NCBI GenBank assembly: GCA_905182175.1
Contig: CAJJAT010000023.1
Coordinates: forward strand, 1 to 64,000
DNA: 64,000 nucleotides
Direction: 5' to 3'
Origin: Flavobacteriales bacterium UBA1494
GTDB lineage: Bacteria; Bacteroidota; Bacteroidia; Flavobacteriales_E; Vicingaceae
This document shows positions 61,073-64,000 of the stretch, piece by piece (position 1 is the stretch's first letter; the number at the start of each line of letters is the position of its first letter). The position numbers were made by a program, and so were the translations under genes. The notes below the pieces were generated by a model. It searched no databases. It was not told the origin of the DNA and was given only the letters and a program-made list of their open reading frames with translations.

Positions 61073-62146
61073 AAAGCGGAGCAATCAACTGATTGAACTA
61101 ATTTATTGTACTGGTAATTCTGCTATTTTTTCGATTTATTACTAGCAAGTGATGCTCCAATAGTAATTCGAGAATACGAATCTTAATTTTAATAATCAAC
61201 AACATACACCAAACTTTAGCGTCTATTATTTTCCACATTGTACAATATACTTTGGTATATAATTAACTCACTAATAATAATTTAAAATGATCAAATCGCA
61301 AGAGAATTGACAGAATATATTTTTCGCGGTCACTTATTTTCAACCTTAACAAACGCATAGAGGTTTTCCTGCTTTTACTATAAATTGTGCCATTGAGAAG
61401 GCGACTGGATTCAATAAACTGCAGGAAAAGACAAACTGGGGTTTAATCCTTGGAGGGAATTCTCATTTAGAGTGTGGAAGATTTTCCCCTTTGCAAAATA
61501 AAAATACGCAACTAGGGAATGAGCATAACGTATTTTCAGAAACCGTTATCCGGGTCTAATCTTTGTGGTCCACAATTTTTCTGAAAAAGGCAAATGTTCT
61601 ATCCATTCGTAACCCGCTTTATATGAATCCATTTAAATCCTTAACAGCCATTTATCTGTTATTCTTTGAGCGTAAATAATTTACTGAACGAAACACCCTA
61701 ATAAATATAGCCTGTAAAACAATAAATAAACTCCATAACATTAGCCTCCCCCAAAAACACCCCTTCTGCTATTCCAACTAAAATGGTAAATTATAGTGAT
61801 GAAAAACTTATCTTCTAATCAGATATTCTGCCAAATAATTCGTCATTTACAAAAAAAGAACATTGGAAAATAGCTTTTTAGGCGGTTTTAATTGCTGTTT
61901 TAAGAATGTCAGGCAAAACGTCGGATTAGCTCTTGCTCGATTAAGCAATAGAAAAATACCTTTTGTTGAAGCGTTGAGACTTGATTCCCAATTTGCCTCT
62001 TTTATATGGATTACTGATCAAAAAATAAAATGCATAAAATTTCACTTTCGAATTGCAACTGCACTCCGGAAAAAAAGGAATAGTCTGACGATTTTTTGAC
62101 CAATGATTCTTGTGAGGTAAATACTTTGCGAAATATTTCACTTCAA
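61073..62146. other. 1.07-kb region without a supported gene
   Basis: AT-rich sequence with short frames only. A 78-codon frame at 61863-62099 has no recognisable motif and its composition looks random, so I do not call it. Confidence 0.5.
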
Positions 62147-62971
62147 TTAAACTTCTAGAATCGTCGCATTACTTTCTTCGCCTTCATTGCCAACAAACAG
62201 CTTTCCACCCGATCCAAACGTTATATATTTATGCTGAAGAAATACAGTTTCATCCGACAGGTATATCCACTTTATCTTTAGATTTTTATCCAAAATTAGC
62301 GGCTTTGGTCTTTTACCATCTAGCACATAAATATCCTACGTTTTAGGGTGTATTGCTAAACCTGACGGACTAAATATTTTGTAAATTTTATCGAATCGAG
62401 AGGATTCAAAAGTCTGATTATCCATATTAATCTTAAAACTTGGAAAGTCATTCATCTTTTTAGGAGCTAGCGAAATTTCATACATCCCTTTGAAATTAAA
62501 ATCGCTTAAATCTCTGTCTTTAGGAGCCAACAGCAGGCTGCAGTTTAGCTTATTTAAAGCTAACGACTCCATATTATTTTTCTCAAAAAAAGGCAATTCA
62601 AATTTACTGGTTTTACTGTTATCACTTTCGAAGTTCTCCGCCAAGGAAATCACTCCGTCACTTCATAATACGTAAACATCATTTTCATGAATGCAAATTC
62701 CCTCGTAATCTACAGCTCTTGCAAATAAAACCCTGCTTGTCATTTGCTTTTTATCTAAATCATAAATAAAAATTACTCCTTCCTCATCTTATACACAAGT
62801 AATCTAATCATCTATTAACCAACAAATTCTGCTAATTTAAATTAACTCTTTTATCAAGTTCCATGTATTTACTACTGTATAATTAGACTCTATTACAATT
62901 TGCTTTTCGCCAAATCTAGGTACAAAAGAAAACAATGTAAATAGCGCTAGAGCTACTTTATCGTTAACCAT
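62147..62971 (-). pseudogene. SdiA-regulated-family beta-propeller gene with five in-frame stops
   Basis: From ATG 62971 a single frame of 275 codons runs to TAA 62147-62149 without any indel, but holds TAA at 62837-62839, TAG at 62804-62806, TAA at 62789-62791, TGA at 62663-62665 and TAG at 62336-62338. Read through, it gives DEEGVIFIYDLDKKQM, RAVDYEGICIHENDVYVL, ESLALNKLNCSLLLAPKD, YKIFSPSGLAIHPKT and DIYVLDGKRPKPLIL. These match the SdiA-regulated (phytase-like) propeller family, including the DYEGI and PSGLAIHP motifs. The first residues resemble a signal peptide. It cannot yield the full protein by normal translation. Confidence 0.75.
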
Positions 62972-63653
62972 ATTGATTTACTTTTTTTCACAGTTTAGCG
63001 TTTTCGTCTTGATTAAAATTGTGCAAAAGAAGGCATGAAGTAACAGTCATTTTACTGCTATATTAACAAGTAAGCTGGTATTTTCATTGTTGAATTACAC
63101 CCTTCAAAAAGCATTAGATTGTAATTTATTCAAAAGGAGAATTATAAAACCTACGTTTTGTTTCATTGTTTGAAAAAAAAATAATTATTCTTCCACCAAT
63201 AGTAGTTGATAAAGAGAAGCTTATTAATTACACTTTAGGTAGCAAAAAAATGCTGTCAACAGATTCAAATCCGAATTTCTTGCAGGAGCAATACAAGGAT
63301 TGGTAGAAAAATTATGAGAGAAGAGTGGAAAATTCATCCCTTCATAATATTTATAGAACAGCCAAAGGGAAGAGTAAAAATAACCCAGTTGTAAAAACTA
63401 AATTAATGTGATGAAACGATTTATATGTTACGTTAGGAATCCGGGCTTGGGGCAACGTCTTCTAATAACGTTTTTCGAGTTGATAATGTAAGTTTTTGAA
63501 AGTAATAAAAAACCAATTTGAAAAAGAAGATCTTGAAGCCCCGTTCCCATGCAGAATAATTGTTATTAAAAAAAAGACAATAAAACAGTGAGTGAAAGTA
63601 AGGATTAACAAACCATATAATTAAGGAACGTGGTTCTTACCTAGTTATAAGCA
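62972..63653. other. 682-bp region without a supported gene
   Basis: No frame, hairpin or repeat stands out. It separates the broken propeller gene from the YitT-family gene. Confidence 0.5.
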
Positions 63654-64000
63654 TTACTGCATCGGTCTTTTCTTAATCATTCCACCTTTTGTATCTCTAA
63701 TGGGGTATTGAATCACAAAAGATTCAGGGTCTATTTTGTCAATTTCCAACATCACCTTAGTAACCTCTAAGCGAGTAACTACACAGAATAAAATCTCTTT
63801 GTCTACCATTACATGTTTGTCATTTTCGTAAGCACTGTTAGATTTAAAAACAGTGACACCACGCCCTAATTTTACTGAAATAGTTTCTTTAATCTCTAAA
63901 TAGTCATTTGAAACAATCATGATACCGATGTACTCTTCAATACCATTTAAAATAAAATCTACTGTTTTGGAGGCCGCCAAATAAGTTAACATGGAATACA
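63654..64000 (-). CDS. YitT-family membrane protein, C-terminal end (5' partial)
   Basis: The minus-strand frame is open to the window edge, so the gene starts outside; ATG 63992 is probably internal. The visible 115 residues contain YLAASKTVDFILNGIEE followed by the cytosolic DUF2179 domain: SNDYLEIKETISVKLGRGVT, then FCVVTRLEVTKVMLEIDKID and SFVIQYPIRDTKGGMIKK. YitT-type proteins are about 290 residues, with five to six helices before this domain. The DUF2179 domain is a small alpha/beta ligand-binding fold. The function is not established. Confidence 0.82.
   Translation of the reverse strand, partial: YSMLTYLAASKTVDFILNGIEEYIGIMIVSNDYLEIKETISVKLGRGVTVFKSNSAYENDKHVMVDKEILFCVVTRLEVTKVMLEIDKIDPESFVIQYPIRDTKGGMIKKRPMQ

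Noticed and set aside
61863-62099. 78-codon plus-strand frame
   Set aside because: No motif, no promoter or coupling, and it lies in eroded DNA; a minus-strand frame overlaps it with equal length.

Overview
The window looks like chromosomal DNA of a Bacteroidota bacterium of the order Flavobacteriales, possibly near the Crocinitomicaceae/Cryomorphaceae. That placement rests on AT-rich sequence, many promoters with the Bacteroidota -7 element TAnnTTTG, almost no Shine-Dalgarno sequences, a CusA pump fused to a TolC domain, and a hypoxanthine phosphoribosyltransferase fused to adenylate kinase. It is inference from gene content, not a database match. No prophage, CRISPR array, insertion sequence or rRNA operon is visible. 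One tRNA (Arg, anticodon ACG) is present.

Layout. 1-3.2 kb: the end of a VTC-domain protein followed by a CotH/beta-helix lipoprotein. 3.2-6.4 kb: a small CHY zinc-finger gene, then a string of broken genes (a membrane protein, creD, its winged-helix regulator and a second membrane protein). 6.6-10.1 kb: the late heme genes hemN and hemY plus a YdcF-like gene. 10.7-18.5 kb: sucD, dinB, a YceI protein, a large membrane protein and a TrkH/TrkA potassium uptake pair. 19.4-22.5 kb: an unfamiliar locus with two large helical proteins around a small secreted peptide and a repeated TTGTCCAA motif. 22.6-30.8 kb: an obgE-PAP2-crcB-pafA operon, a SpoIIE-type phosphatase with a degenerate receiver, hpt-adk, and purK-purE. 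31-34 kb: a PEGA/lipoprotein operon and tryptophan 2,3-dioxygenase. 34.6-40.5 kb: a heavy-metal efflux operon. 40.9-46.9 kb: a GT39 glycosyltransferase, MtfA peptidase, acetyl-CoA hydrolase/transferase and acetyl-CoA synthetase. 47.1-48.3 kb: three tandem 259-bp repeats flanked by a second direct repeat, next to tRNA-Arg. 48.5-58.5 kb: rhomboid protease, then a membrane-centred polyamine region. 58.5-64 kb: mostly decayed DNA with two recognisable pseudogenes, one intact unknown gene and the end of a YitT-family gene.

How genes work together. The most system-like region is 49.3-58.5 kb. A seven-gene tightly packed operon (54-residue membrane protein, SpeD, voltage-gated-type potassium channel, DUF4178 protein, lipoprotein, double DUF350 protein, membrane-anchored spermidine-synthase-like enzyme) converges on a three-gene operon (a second such enzyme, a polytopic membrane protein, and an exported FAD oxidoreductase with a twin-arginine signal and a lipobox). 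This suggests aminopropyl-transfer chemistry linked to the membrane and perhaps an oxidative step outside the cytoplasm.

Two genome-scale patterns stand out. First, the broken genes carry many in-frame stop codons (14 counted) but only two clear frameshifts, so long reading frames can still be read through. Second, several intact genes (hemN, dinB, the His-rich gene of the metal operon, probably trkA) have the -7 promoter element only 4-5 nt before the start codon, which predicts leaderless mRNAs.
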